DNA of 64,000 bases from Siphonodentalium dalli (Eukaryota; Mollusca; Scaphopoda; Gadilida; Siphonodentaliidae), in assembly GCA_032622095.1 (NCBI GenBank), contig CP136063.1, positions 30,320,987-30,384,986 of the forward strand, written 5' to 3'. A program made the translations under genes and the position numbers. The notes under the pieces are model-generated. The model ran no database searches. It was not told the origin of the DNA and saw only the letters and a program-made list of their open reading frames with translations. Shown here piece after piece: positions 1-12,265 of this stretch (position 1 is the stretch's first letter; each line of letters starts with the position of its first letter).

Positions 1-349
1 GGGGTTTGAAACTCGCTCCGCTGCCCAGCAATGGGCATACACCCATAGTTGCAAAAAAATAATTTCATTTTACAAACTTTACATTACGTACGTATCATTT
101 GACATTGTTTACGTCAAAGAAGCACGTCATATTGATACGTTGTGCCAATGTTCAAATGGCTGGAGCTGTTGGAAGGAAGTTATTAAGTTGTCACAATAAT
201 TATTTCAGTTGTAGTGTAGGCATATATAGTCGTAACGTTGAGTAATTTTAGGATTTATGTATTTGGTTTGGGTCAATTTGTGTATTGATGCCTCGCCCAC
301 AAACGACCAATGACTACATAATGGACGTTGTCACTGTATTAAATGCCGT
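1..349. other. Non-coding, nothing recognised
   Basis: AT-rich sequence with no long reading frame, recognisable repeat or RNA gene. Confidence 0.5.
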
Positions 350-399
350 GTGTCCCTAAAATATAAATTTGAACACCCCCCCCCCCCAATAATATACAT

Positions 400-1440
400 G
401 ATTAGTTATTATTGGGCGGGTAATGCAACATCTTGGGGATATGTGGGACGTGGCGGCAGGGGGCGGCGACATGCACAACTTTTGGAAATTTTTAATAATT
501 TTGGCGATACATATGGGCATTTTTATCCAATAATAACATATTACCCATCCCATATTTTGTCTGAGGTATTCATAATAATTAATTACTTGGCTTGAGGCAC
601 AAAGCTACCAACTAAAATAGTTTGTTGTTCTAACCAGTAGGCCTACATTTAGAGCAGTTTGTCAGAAAGGCGGTCTGCTACCAACATGATGTTGTCGAGT
701 CCCCACCCCCGTAGTCCGCACGCTCCTGACAGTAAGGATTTAATATCTGTGACAATGTGGGTTGGAATAAATATGGTAATGTGTGCAAAAATGGATGTGG
801 CGACAGGTGTTTGAACATTGAGGTGTTACCACCCTCTCCAATTTTTGTCAAACTTTTCAACATTTTGGAATTTTCAATAACTTAAATTAATGTCGTGTCA
901 GTCATGAAATGCCTAACTGCTGAACATTTTGGTCAAAGTTAATGGGGAGGGACAACCTTACCCGTATGTCTCTGACCTGACAGTAAGATTGCCCACTCTT
1001 GGAGTTTGTGGGTTAGAACAAATAATTAGGGTGATCGCAACATGGATGTGGCGATAGAGGTCGAGGTATTACCCCTCCCCCCAATAATTTCAACATTTTA
1101 AATTTTCAATAACTTTATAAGTTGAACATCTTAGGCAAAATCTGTTTGAGATCATTTCGATAGTTTACATTTCCAAATTTCTAATGAATATCGTGGCAGC
1201 CACGGAATGCCTAACGTTTTGGTCATTATTATGCGGTGAGCTAATTTCAAGATTTGGAATTTTCGATAACATAAGTTGAATTTCAGGCAAAATCTTTCTG
1301 AGATCGTCTGGATAGTTTCGGTTCCCAGCAGATATGTAATAATTAGAGTACATTATATTATTTTCTACAAAGACTATATTATAGCAATTAAATGGTAGTG
1401 TGTTGGATTTCAAACTCAGCATCGAATGGGGAGACCAGAT
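400..1440. repeat. Diverged direct repeats of about 250-300 bp
   Basis: Phrases such as ATGGATGTGGCGA, CTGACAGTAAG and TTTTCAATAACTT recur in the same order in the blocks near 700-915 and 975-1130. A weaker version lies near 410-520 and another near 1180-1290. The units are too diverged to call clean monomers. Homopolymer C runs (370s, 1540s) lie at the edges. Short reading frames across this stretch overlap on both strands and look like chance. Confidence 0.5.
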
Positions 1441-3770
1441 GAAACTTGGTCAAGTTGGGAAAACAGATTGGTTCACGGGTGGTTGCAATTTAACCCCTCA
1501 ACAAATGAAGGCTTTCTGTCAAAGTCCCTGACATATTACCCCCCCCCCCCCGTTCTCAAATCCCGTTCTGCATATCAATTCCGATTTGTCACTAAATGCT
1601 GAGATTTTTTATAAAGCAAGTTTTCAAACCGCTGTTTAATATTCATCTTACTAGTATTATAAAATGGGCATTGAAAAACAAACGCTCTTTGTCGTTAATG
1701 ATACGGCAGACAACACAAAACCTGCTAAAATAATTACTCGATATCTTGCGAATTTACTAATATGTTCGGTTTCATATTTGCTGTGGGAAATTTCCAATGA
1801 GCAGAAACTTACGATGTACTGGCTCTTGTCGGATCTGTGCAATTTTATTAATGAACTGATTGACAATTTTGCTAGTAATTGACACCGACGAGAGTGAGCA
1901 GTACGTATGCTTAGCGAGTTTTGAGAATCCGTGACCAATTGGTTGATTGAGACGATCCTGGGTATTGGGTATATACGATAATTACTTGCTGTTCTCACGA
2001 GATATTCATGAGTTGAGAAAAACTTTCCGGCGTCGGTGTCATCAGCACGTGCTCAATTCCTTCCAACTCACGAATTCCTCGAGACCAGTATATGTAACGA
2101 TTACATACCACGTGCAAATGTATGGTGCCTATAGATACTATCGGGAGCCGTTCGAATAATTAAAGTACCATATGCATACATAGTTTATATATATTATTGG
2201 CAACCGGTCAAATAATTAAAGTACTCCCGTGCATGCAAATGCATGTAGGAATTTCCAGGATTGGTCTGGTTCTTATATGTCAAGATGTGTACAGTGTGTA
2301 ACAATGTCAAGCTACACACAGAAAATGCAACGTTATTCTCTGTTTTTCTTTCAGGACTTATTTACTTGCTATCCTGTGTCTGGTTCTGGATATTTTGTGT
2401 AAAAGCTACGGTACTATACAATCGGATTCGATCAAAATTTACTCGTCTGTCGAAACCAGCAACGGCTTGGGGATATGAACTTACATGTACCAGTATTCCA
2501 GTATGGTCTATATAGTGTTGTACATCGTTATGAATATTAGTGCACGACTGACACCAGCGCGACCGACATAACACCATGTACGACATGAATTCGTCAGTTT
2601 ATGGTTATTCACTTGGGTGGAAATTCTTACTTGTCCTGCGTTGTGCATTCAATCAGATGCAAAAAAACTCGGCATTCATCGGTATATCGATAATCGGCAC
2701 TGAAAGGATTATGTGTGTTCATCTTGTTGTGGCAGTTATACATCTGATACATCAGTTATTAATAACGTAATGATAACCTATGAAAATGGTAAATTCCAGA
2801 TATTCAAGGAGGTGAATATAAAATGATTGCTCTCGCGATATCATTTCTTCAGAAGAATTTTCAATCAGTGTCTTACAAAACAGTTGCTTCATACAAGCCA
2901 AGTTCCTGCATACATATATGCATGAGCCATGAGTACACTGAATCCAGTTCATGACAGATCATGGAATGATGGAAATATTATATTTCATATAATATGTTGT
3001 GTTTTGCATACATAAATTAATCTTTATGGATCCATGGGTTTAATTTCTCCCAGATAAATCATTCCAACATATGCAGCAAGCGACATACATATGTGCATAG
3101 ATACATATAAGCTTAGTAATTGCTCATTTCATAATATGTCAACAGATAAAATGAATTGCTGTACATGCATGTATTGAATTTATATACTCAGAATCTACAG
3201 TATCATGGACTAATTAGAAAACGGATCCGTAAATGAGCAATTACTAGGTTTAATTTAATCATATGTACTTTCAGCCGTTTCAAGTTTTGCAAATCTACAT
3301 CAGATCACCCTCCAGAATAATGATGTTCGAAGAAGATGTGACCTGACCAAAATTTAAAGCCAAATAATGTTTGAAAATTTTGTTCCCAACATTATCGAGA
3401 GCACAAAAAATCAAAATTAAGCTGAAATAAAAACATTTTTTTTTGTATGGTAAAGGAATATATAAGCTAACAAAAATATGTAGCATGTTCGATAACTTTA
3501 TTCGGGAGACCAATAAGAAATATTTTCTTTAGAGTGAGTAGATGGTCAAGATTCTTAAAATCAACAACTAGTGACATGTCATTTTGTCTTTATTTAAATC
3601 GGTATACACTTGTTTTCTATATATGTTTCATTTTCTTCTGGTTTTATATTTGTGAATTTGAATGTTTATTTCCAATTATAATACTTTGAAGTTGCAAACA
3701 TTATGTGGGACTTTAAATGTATTGGTATGTTGTATCTCATCGGGTGTTAATGTTATAAGGACGCCCTAAT
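1441..3770. other. Non-coding, nothing recognised
   Basis: AT-rich sequence. The longest frames are a 113-codon minus-strand frame (1657-1998) and a 72-codon plus-strand frame opposite it (1664-1882). Neither shows a domain, signal peptide or repeat, and they lie over each other, so I do not call a gene. Confidence 0.45.
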
Positions 3771-4068
3771 GTGAGGGAATCGTCCCTACGAATGGAGCCT
3801 CGATCCGTCCCTGTCAATGCCCAAACACAACGTTGGCCCAACATCGTATTATTAGTGGAATTCACAGTTGATTCGACGTCGTTTCAACGTCGGGTGCCCG
3901 ACGGCGCACCAACGTCGGCTCGACGTCGAACCACCGTCGAGTCGACGACGGGATCGGACGTCAAGCCGACGCCGAGCCAGCAGCAGCAGCCATAGTTGGA
4001 TTCCAACGTTGGCCCGCCGATAGCAATGACGTTGGCCCAACGTTGGCTCAACATAGGTGTGCTATCTG
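3771..4068. repeat. GC-rich repeat built on ACGTTGG / CGACGTCG words
   Basis: Words such as AACGTTGGCCCAAC, CGACGTCG and GTCGACGACG recur in a block clearly richer in GC than its surroundings. Similar ACGTTGGCCC repeats are known as dispersed elements in several animals (recollection). Reading frames here (Arg/Ser/Thr/Pro-rich on both strands) follow from the repeat and are not taken as genes. Its 3' end abuts the TTAA MITE that starts at 4077. Confidence 0.5.
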
Positions 4069-4076
4069 GGGTGGTA

Positions 4077-4915
4077 TTAAGGATGGATTATCTCTTTAAA
4101 TAACAAATTTTATATAGTGCGTGGGTATAAAATAACAGATATGAACTGAAGACCTATGTCCGGAAAAGCTTCAACAATTAATATTGATTTTATTTCTAAT
4201 ATTAAAGATGGATTATCTCTTTAAATAACACATTTTAAATAATTGCGTGGGTATAAAATAATAGATATGAACTAAAGACCTATGTTCGGAAAAGCTTCTA
4301 TCAATTAATATTGATTTTATTTCGAATATTAAATCGGGCCCGTTTATGTTAGTATTTTTAGAACCGACCATTCGGATGAGACCGTATTGTGATATAGAGT
4401 ACTGGGCTGTTCCTACGGCTACGCAACGAATGTCAACTGTCACATATTGGTTGTTTGTACTGTTTTGTTACACAGATATAAGCGATAATGAGTATAATTA
4501 ACGTTTATTTGTGACAAAATTGCACAATATAATTTCTTGTCTCTGTTAACAGTAACCATTATTGTTCGTTAGCTGAACAAACACACATTTTTAGACCAGA
4601 AAATATTCGAAATAAAATTAATATCAATCGATAGAAGCATTTCGGACAGGAGTCTTCGATTCAAATCTAATATTTTATAACCCGGTAACTATTTTTACAA
4701 AGAGATAATCCACCTTTAAATCGGGACCGTTTATGTGTCTATTTTTAAAAGAGACCATTTGGATGATACCTATTGTGATATAGAGCACTGGGTTATTCCT
4801 ACGGCTACGCAACGAAAGTCAATTATCCCAGATTGATTGTTTTTTTTATTAATTTGTTCCACAGATATAAGCGATAATGAGTATTTGTTTATTTGTGACA
4901 AAATTGTACATTAAA
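4077..4915 (+). mobile_element. TTAA MITE (outer copy), split by a second copy of the same family
   Basis: 4081-4201 matches the left end of the family: GATTATCTCTTTAAATAAC, then CGTGGGTATAAAATAA, then GTCCGGAAAAGCTTC. 4720-4912 matches the family interior that should follow (GGGACCGTTTATG, CACAGATATAAGCGATAATG, GACAAAATTG). The two halves meet exactly at TTAA sites around the inner copy. The right terminus of the outer copy is missing; similarity stops near 4912. The element is non-coding and presumably moved by a transposase encoded elsewhere. Confidence 0.75.
4206..4715 (+). mobile_element. TTAA MITE (inner, complete copy)
   Basis: The copy begins AGATGGATTATCTCTTT and ends AAAGAGATAATCCACCT, with TTAA on each side (4202-4205 and 4716-4719). 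The two termini continue as imperfect inverted repeats of about 120 bp: the right end, reversed, again reads through a TATAAAATATTAGAT-like block and a GTCCGGAAATG block. It is about 510 bp with no coding capacity. TTAA targets are typical of piggyBac and Kolobok superfamilies; I cannot tell which applies. Confidence 0.8.
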
Positions 4916-5423
4916 GGGATAGTACTCAGATGACCGGTGGTACGTCGATCGCAAGTTGCAAAACATAGTTCAGTCCCCTCGCCACGCGATGTCCTCCGAC
5001 TGCGTGACTTTAAGCACTGTCTGATTTGTTTACCTCCGGGTTGGGAAAACCCATAAATTGTAACTTCCGCATTGTTACTTCCCAATTAAGTTAACGACGT
5101 TTGTTGTGAGAAATTCGCACCACAAAGACAGCATATGTTGCCGAAATTATACTAGCAACGCTTATGTGACATTCCACGGTCAGTGTCCGTTTAATCGTAC
5201 CGGTACTCAAGTAATCCTATAGACAGTTGACAGCAGGTTAAACTTGGAATGATCTGGAATGGAAGACGAGTCACAAACAAGTTTCCATTATTGGCATGAA
5301 CTGATGGATGAATACATTGCAGTATATCGGCTGATGTCAACCACATGCAGACTTGGAAGGTTGCGTAAGTTTGTGTCTTAATAAATTGTATGGGAAAGGG
5401 AGCCCAAATTCACATTTAAATAT
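4916..5423. other. Non-coding, nothing recognised
   Basis: No supported gene or repeat in this stretch between two MITE clusters. Confidence 0.4.
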
Positions 5424-5752
5424 CAGGTCTGGGTGAACACCAATTGATCGAAATCCAATAAAACATGGCTGACACTGATATGCCGAGTCAGTCACTGTCA
5501 GTAGCCGAGAGGTGCTCACTCCAATTCTTGAATATTTAAATGGTGTTTGTTTGAAGATTTTTAAACGTTTATTTATATTCTCATTCTCTCAAAAGAAATC
5601 CAAATGTTTTTAAGTAGTTACCAAGTTGAACGATATCATGGAACAGTTTAGTGTGACTCCCCTTATCTCAGATGCATCTAGGTGGTGTAAGACCAGTCTA
5701 TATTAAATCGATTAGTCTAAATAAAGATCTATTGGTGGTTCACCCAGACCTG
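5424..5752. mobile_element. MITE with CAGGTCTGGGTGAAC termini, copy 1
   Basis: The left end CAGGTCTGGGTGAAC and right end GGTTCACCCAGACCTG are inverted repeats. Similarity between the ends continues about 28 bp inward (CCAAT-GATC-type words). The interior is non-coding. Superfamily unknown; I see no clear target duplication. Confidence 0.6.
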
Positions 5753-5802
5753 CATGTTTATTAATAATCGCATTGAATGTACCGAAGCTCAACAATCATC
5801 TG

Positions 5803-6067
5803 CAGGTCTCGGTGAACCACTGGTTGATCTGTATAAAACTGATCAGTCTATCTTTATATTGAATATATTCTCTAAATAATTATTCCGTGTCTTTCAACAG
5901 AAATTATAATTATCTCTTTTTAAGTATTGGATGTAATATAATTACCAATATAGAACAGTTCAGAGTGACTCGACTTATCCCCAATGCCTGCATATGATGA
6001 ATGACCAATCGGTCTATTCTATAGCGATTAGTCTAATAAAGGTCGATCGTTGGTTCACCATGACCTG
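5803..6067. mobile_element. MITE with CAGGTCT termini, copy 2
   Basis: Left end CAGGTCTCGGTGAACCAC, right end TGGTTCACCATGACCTG. Interior words shared with copy 1 include AGTGTGACT/AGAGTGACT, CTTATC and CGATTAGTCTAA. The copies lie 50 bp apart in the same orientation. The two MITEs may result from tandem duplication or from two insertions. Confidence 0.6.
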
Positions 6068-8190
6068 TTCATTTGCACTTAAGTGCAAATTATTTAAACA
6101 GCGTAAATCATTTGCACATTCAAAGTGCTATTAAAGGCACGTGAGGCTTAGTTGTCGAAAATATTGATATTTGTTCTAATCACCGTAAACAGAAAAACAT
6201 TAAAACGCATACAGTTTCGTTCATATATACCATGACCATCACGTAAACAGCATGTTATCATAAAGACCTACAATATTTTACCTAAGCAAGAGCCTGATTG
6301 TGTTACAGAAGACAGCACAATATTAATGCAACTCTTGAACTGGCTAATCACACACACAGATGGCATAAACGCTCTTTATTAGTTCCATATCAGGAATTCA
6401 CCAACAAAGAACGCTCTTTATGTTTACCATCATAATATAAACAAACACCAGAAAAGTTACTATTTATGCTTTTGTTTACATAACAATGGTAAAACATTTG
6501 ACAATATCATACTGTTTATGCGATATTTCTTATTTGTATATGGACAAAGTCTACATTTTGATGTTCTTTATTTTTGTGGCGGTTTTCGAAGGGTGGAAAT
6601 ATTTTCACAGGATACCCACCGCCAAGGCCAACCATACCTTTAAATTATCTGTAGCTGGAATATGTACCATACATGAAAGGTGTTCATAGACCCAATCATT
6701 TAATTATGCTCTATGTAAAAAAACCCATTTATTTGAGCTCAATTAAGCGCACATCATTTGCGCTTAAGTGTAAATAAGACATGAGACTATCATACATGTA
6801 TTTAATAATATATACTAGTCCACCTATTTGTAATTCCTTTCTCAGAGTCTAATTCACTCTTTTTTTATTTCTAGACAATCTGATTTATGCGCAAGCTCAA
6901 ATAGATGCATTTTACTTTTAAAAGAGCAAATAAATTAATTCGCTTAAGGCACTTTAAGAGCAAATCAAATCTGTCAGATTATCACTTGGCCTTACATATG
7001 GGTGTCTTTTGTTTTGTTATATCTCCTCCCAAAATATGCATTACCCCAACCAATATCATAAGAACTGCTGAACATATGCAGTTAACAGGGATGGGTATAT
7101 ATCCTGTGTACCTGTTAGGAAATTGTGGACTACAAGTGGAACAATTTTCCTCTACCAACATTGGTATCTCCCACCCACATAATATTTTTCCACTTATTTT
7201 ACCCTCACAATCACATATTTTGCTTTATATAGTGATGATATGGCAAGAAATTAACTATATCTGAGATAAATTTGGTTGAGTCTGGGTTTGTGAGGGGGTG
7301 GACTCTGGGGAGATACCCAGGACTGAGAATCTTCTCCGCCGCCCATCTAGTAGCTGCATATGACCAAAACATTATCTATAGCTTATTTTGCTTTATATAC
7401 TTCATCCGAGAAAAATTTATTAAGTTGGGGATTGGGGGAGATACCAAGTCCTGATTATCACTTATTTTGCTTTATATAGTCCAAAAATTATCATATGTAG
7501 CTCAGGGAAGAATCCAGAGATAATTTGGGGACACCTGTTTCCAGCAGAGGATATGTACCGGTATCCCAATATAACTTTAAAATACGGCTTCTACACCGAA
7601 CCAACACAGATACAGACACATATATTATAAATAGGACATAATATTTCTGATTTAAAAATTCAACATGCAAATGAAGGCTGTATTGCAACTGCAGATTTTT
7701 TAATACAGCGCTTATTGTTGAATTGCCTTGAAAATTCAGGTTGATTCAATACTGTCCACTGGGAATTTGGGGTCATTTGGGCTTCTCAAGTTTGGGCACC
7801 CATACCTGTAACAGCTATCAAAACAGCCCTGGAAATTTCCCTGATGTAGCTTCTGCGTGAGTGGGGGGATTATAATCAGCCTGCTCATACTTGGGTAGCA
7901 CCCATCCATCCAAACACCAACACAATCAACTCAATAAAGTTAATTTCTCACCATTTCATGACTATATAAAGCAATAATAAGCAATACAATCATAAGTTTA
8001 TTTTTTCTCATATGTAGCTACTAGGTGGTAATTGGATACTCAGGTCCTTTTATCCCCCCCCCATACCTGTTCAGTGACCTGTTAGGAAATTATCGAGTAC
8101 CGGTATATGAGACATAGGTTTGTCATGATATTTTAAGTTTAATATCTTTGTAGAAGTAAGATGTTCAACTATCAAGGTGAATTTCTTCGG
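6068..8190. other. Non-coding; scattered short palindromes
   Basis: GCACTTAAGTGC-type palindromes occur near 6076 and related words near 6740-6770, like the arrays at 15-17 kb. Short frames (for example 6905-7264, 119 codons) have no domain I recognise. Words such as ACCTGTTAGGAAATT repeat near 7105 and 8077, suggesting diverged repeat units. Confidence 0.4.
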
Positions 8191-8191
8191 G

Positions 8192-8436
8192 TTAACCCTT
8201 TCATGACTGCATCTTCTTGAAATTTTTTGAAAACCCTGTTCCAATGCATTCTCTTATATTTAAGAGAATTAATGCATTCTCTTATATTTAAGAGAATTCA
8301 TTGGCTTAACAATATTTACCTTGACCTTGTAAGCCAGTGCATTCTCTTATATATTCGAGGCTCCATATATAATAGAATGCACTGGCACAGGATCATTAAT
8401 GCTGAACCAGCATGGCTCCAGTCATAAAAGGGTTAC
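8192..8436. mobile_element. piggyBac-like MITE with internal hairpins
   Basis: The left end is TTAA-CCCTTTCATGACTG and the right end CAGTCATAAAAGGG-TTAC, an imperfect inverted repeat with a TTAA target (one copy TTAC). A CCC start plus TTAA target is characteristic of piggyBac-type elements. The 237-bp interior carries hairpins built from the words CCAATGCATTCTC and TAAGAGAAT (8236-8305) and a GCCAGTGCATTCTC hairpin (8333-8395). The same module occurs in the MITE at 42190-42642. No coding capacity. Confidence 0.7.
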
Positions 8437-9560
8437 GACCTGTAGCCCGTGCCAAAGGATTTAGTCATGCAAAGAGTAAAATCCAAGATGGCTGCTGGTG
8501 GCCATGTTTTTTGCCGAATGACCGCAAAATGACTCGTTCCCATCTACATGTCAATGCCAACAGCTATGACAAATTTTATAATGATCCAATTTTATAATGA
8601 CCAAAGGTACGACCTGTAGCCCGTGCTAGAGGAAATTGTTGACGAGTCACACACAAACACGGACGACGATACCAAGCCATGGCAATAGCTAAAACTTTAC
8701 AAAGTAAAGTTGAGCTAAAAGTGAAAACACCACCTTCCCACCTGGGCCACCCATATTTTTCAATGACCGTTTATTACCAGAAACACAGGTATAGTTTTCG
8801 CCCTGAAGAATAAATGTGAAATGGGCCTCTCTGGCTCACATATATGTTAGTTAAGACTAACCCAACCATTTGTTTTATTAGCTGAACTTTACTTTGTAAA
8901 GTTTGAGCTATTGCCATGGCTTTGTCGTCTGTGTGTGCGTATGTGTGTGTGTGTGTGATTCGTCAACAATACAGGCTACAGGTGCTACTTGTGGTTGGAT
9001 CATTATGAAATTTGACATAGCTGTTGATATCAACATTTAGACCAGAACCGTTCATTTTGGGGTCATTCTGAAGAAGAAAAAACATGGCCGCCAGCGACCA
9101 TCTTGGATTTCAATATTCAATCCATTAGCACGGGCTACATGTCGTACTGTTCTTCTGATTATCATGAAATTTGTCACGGATGTTAACAATGACATGTAGA
9201 TACGAACGAGTAACTTTGGGGTCATTCGGCCAAAAAAATGGCCATTGGCAGCCATCTTAGATTTTACTGTTTGCATGACTAAATTCTCTGGTACAGGTCG
9301 TAGCTTTGGTTGGATCATCATGAAATTTGTCACGGATGTTAATATTGACATGGAGATGGGGAATGTGTAATTTTGGGGTCATTCAGCTACATTAGTGGGG
9401 TCGGTCGGCCAAAAATCATGGCCGCTGGCAGCCATCTTGGATTTTACTCTTTGCATGACTAAATCCTTTAGCCAGGGTTACAGGTCGCATCTTTTGTCAG
9501 ATCATTGTGAAATTTGTCATGGATGAGATCGAGTCATTTTTTGGTTATTCGGCCAAAATC
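8419..9560. repeat. Fold-back repeat with tandem ~150-bp units
   Basis: Left arm 8423-8725 and right arm from about 8880 are inverted relative to each other: TTTACAAAGTAAAGTTGAGCT at 8696 against AGCTGAACTTTACTTTG at 8880, and CCATGGCAATAGCT against AGCTATTGCCATGG. The right arm then carries about four diverged direct units (8990-9540). Each contains ATCATGAAATTTGTCA, GGGGTCATTC and a CATCTTGGATTT-like word. These chance frames are not genes. Repeats of this wording are, from memory, common in molluscs. Confidence 0.55.
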
Positions 9561-10095
9561 ATGGCTGATGGTCAAAAACTCAAAATGGACAAAATGAATT
9601 TTTATTCCAAACCAATTGCAGCACATCTCACACCATATCATATGTCATCTTATATGATGCACATTCTTTATTCAATATTCCAATGATGTTATAGATATTC
9701 TTTTCTGACAGAAAAGTATTTAAAAATGTATGCCGTTTCATGTTAAACCAAAAATTAAATAAACTTTTCTTATATTTCAGATCAGTTGTTCATGCACTTG
9801 TAGCCCAGTCCAAGCATAGAATATAAATAGAAGGAATGAAAGAATGATTGAGACCGATGGGTGTCAGCATGGTTTGAGGATTGCACCACTAGAATATTGA
9901 CAGGTACATACATGTACATTAGAATTCTGAGAGCGGACATTTGAAACATTTTTGTGTTATAACTGATGTAGTTTATATCTACATCTTAGCTTGTCAAAGG
10001 TTCTTTACTAAATACTCAGTGACAAGTAGTTCCCTTAGGATATTTTCTATCTGTTGGTGTACGTATCCTGAATTCCCTCCAAATGAATAATAGAC
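9561..10095. other. Non-coding, nothing recognised
   Basis: AT-rich sequence without a supported gene or repeat. Confidence 0.4.
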
Positions 10096-10263
10096 ATACA
10101 GTAATGCCCTCAGTAATCGACCTCTTAACCAAAGCAGAATTATGGGTAACTTTTCAGGATTTAGTCGGAAATATGGCTCTCGGGAGAGCTTTCCGATGAA
10201 TGGCAACAAGCCATATTTCCGACTAAACCCTGAAAGGTTACCCATAATTCTGCTTTGGTTAAG
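10096..10263. mobile_element. Fold-back MITE, 55-bp arms
   Basis: 10124-10178 and 10209-10263 are inverted repeats of 55 bp with about three mismatches (CTTAACCAAAGCAGAATTAT reading inward from both sides), around a 30-bp loop. The outer flank ACAGTAATGCCC at 10099 has its complement only in the related fragment at 12150-12265, so this copy is truncated on the right. Confidence 0.6.
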
Positions 10264-12145
10264 AAGTTAAAAGGCACCACTCAACAGACATTTCCGTCAC
10301 TAGAAATATATATTGTGGGACAAAAATATTACGATGTTTAGAACACAATTTATTTGGCAGTGGCACATGTATTTTATTTGATTCAATATCTAGGGATGAA
10401 TATATGAGACAGCATATATGTTTCTTTCATGTTTTGATGATAACTGCACTTATATAATCATGTTATCAAAACAAGTTTCATAAAATGTCTGTTGTTGTAA
10501 AAAAAATTGTCTGAGGGCCAGTATAGATTAGACATCAAACTTTACAATTTTGCCAACCTTAATATATAACATTGCTGGTGGATTGATATTACAAGAATTG
10601 TTATTTTATAATTTTAATGAGAATAACAATTAAACTAAACTGAAAGTTATTGTCTTTTGCACTGTTTGTTGGCCTCGACTGAAACTATTCACTTTTTCTG
10701 GTTACTAACATTCAAGATCTGCTATCCAAAACTTGATGCCAATTCCAGTGAGTCACACACTCCATGAGTTAGGCAGCACCAGTCTCCTTTATATAGTGAT
10801 GTTGGTTTCTATAACATAAAATATTATTATCGTTCTATTATAGGCTCTAATGGAGAGAGAGATGTAGATATGGCTGGAAGGACAAGACTCCAAGTAATTG
10901 CACAACTGCAGTTCATTAAACACACTTGAATTTAGCGAATTGCCACATGTACAATCATTACATTATTACAATGTTACCAGCAGTTTTGTGAAGTAACACA
11001 ATAATGACAATGATGTTGAAAAAGATATATTGCTATGTTCGATGCACTTTCTCAGCAATGCCATGAAGAAAATCTCATTCCTGATTAACATGCAGATCAA
11101 GCAATGTTAGTTCAAATGATGTCATACTGTGCTTTTCAATTTAAACTGTGTCCATCTTGGTTATCGGAATGATTCTGGAAGAGAAAGCTCTATGGCTGAG
11201 ATGATATAATTGTCTACTACAAATTAAATATGCTATATATTTTTGGAATAAATATACATGTACCATATACATGTACGATATTTAAATACTAGTACACATC
11301 TTTTCATTTAGGAATTCCGATTCCTTATTCATGCCCAATACTGACTGAACTACTAGGATCCCCTGTATATCAATTGTATACCTTACTCATATTTGAATTT
11401 GTGCAGTACTATGTTTCGCTCTATTTTAAATTCTGAGCGACTTCTAAACTTACAAATATTTTTTTATATGATGACAATTTCAGTTCTTCATTATCGCTGA
11501 AAACACTTGTGCATATTAAAGATCATCTTGACAAAAATTCCTTCAGTCTGGAATATATATGTTTATATTTTAGAAGAAATTCAACTTAAAATATCTAACC
11601 ATGATTTAGCTATACACATGTGAATAATAAATGCACACTAGCGAAAAATAGTACAATGTACTGCACAAATTTAAATATGACTGAAGAATATATTCTATAA
11701 TCAGGATACTTTGACCCTGAGAATGTGACAAAAGTAAAAACAGTCTATATACCACATCATATATTTTTACTTCAGCAGATAATTGTAGTCTCTGGGATTA
11801 ATATAAAAAAGTCAAATTTTTTCACCAAAAAAAGTCATTATCACTAATATTGGTATTAGTTAGTAGTTTAATCTCTTTAATATATCAACAAAAGTAGATT
11901 ATATAGAAATATGTTTTTATCCCAAAAGTCATTGATTTATGGCTACATATACAGCTACATGTACATTGTACCAGTCAGTGCTGATTGTTGATGTTACTAA
12001 AGATCTGCATGCAAAATACAATAATCATTTATGCTTATCATTATGGTACTCACATTATTACATTCTAATGATTTGTCCTGATGAGTTATTCACATCTCTC
12101 GTTCTCCATCATTAATATAGTCTGAAAATAGAAATGTATTAAGGT
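10264..12145. other. Non-coding, nothing recognised
   Basis: About 1.9 kb of AT-rich sequence with no frame above about 60 codons and no repeat I can define. Confidence 0.5.
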
Positions 12146-12149
12146 AGTG

Positions 12150-12265
12150 AATCTCGGGGAGAGCTTTCTGATGAATGGCAACAAGCCACATGACTAAATC
12201 CTGAAATGTTACCCATACTTCTGCTTTGGTTAAGAGGTCGATTACTTAGGGCATTACTGTATAAC
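12150..12265. mobile_element. Fragment of the 10096 fold-back MITE
   Basis: Contains the loop (GAGAGCTTTC-GATGAATGGCAAC), the right arm ending TCTGCTTTGGTTAAG, and the outer end GAGGTCGATTACT-AGGGCATTACTGT. This supplies the terminus missing from the copy at 10096. The left arm is absent. Confidence 0.55.
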
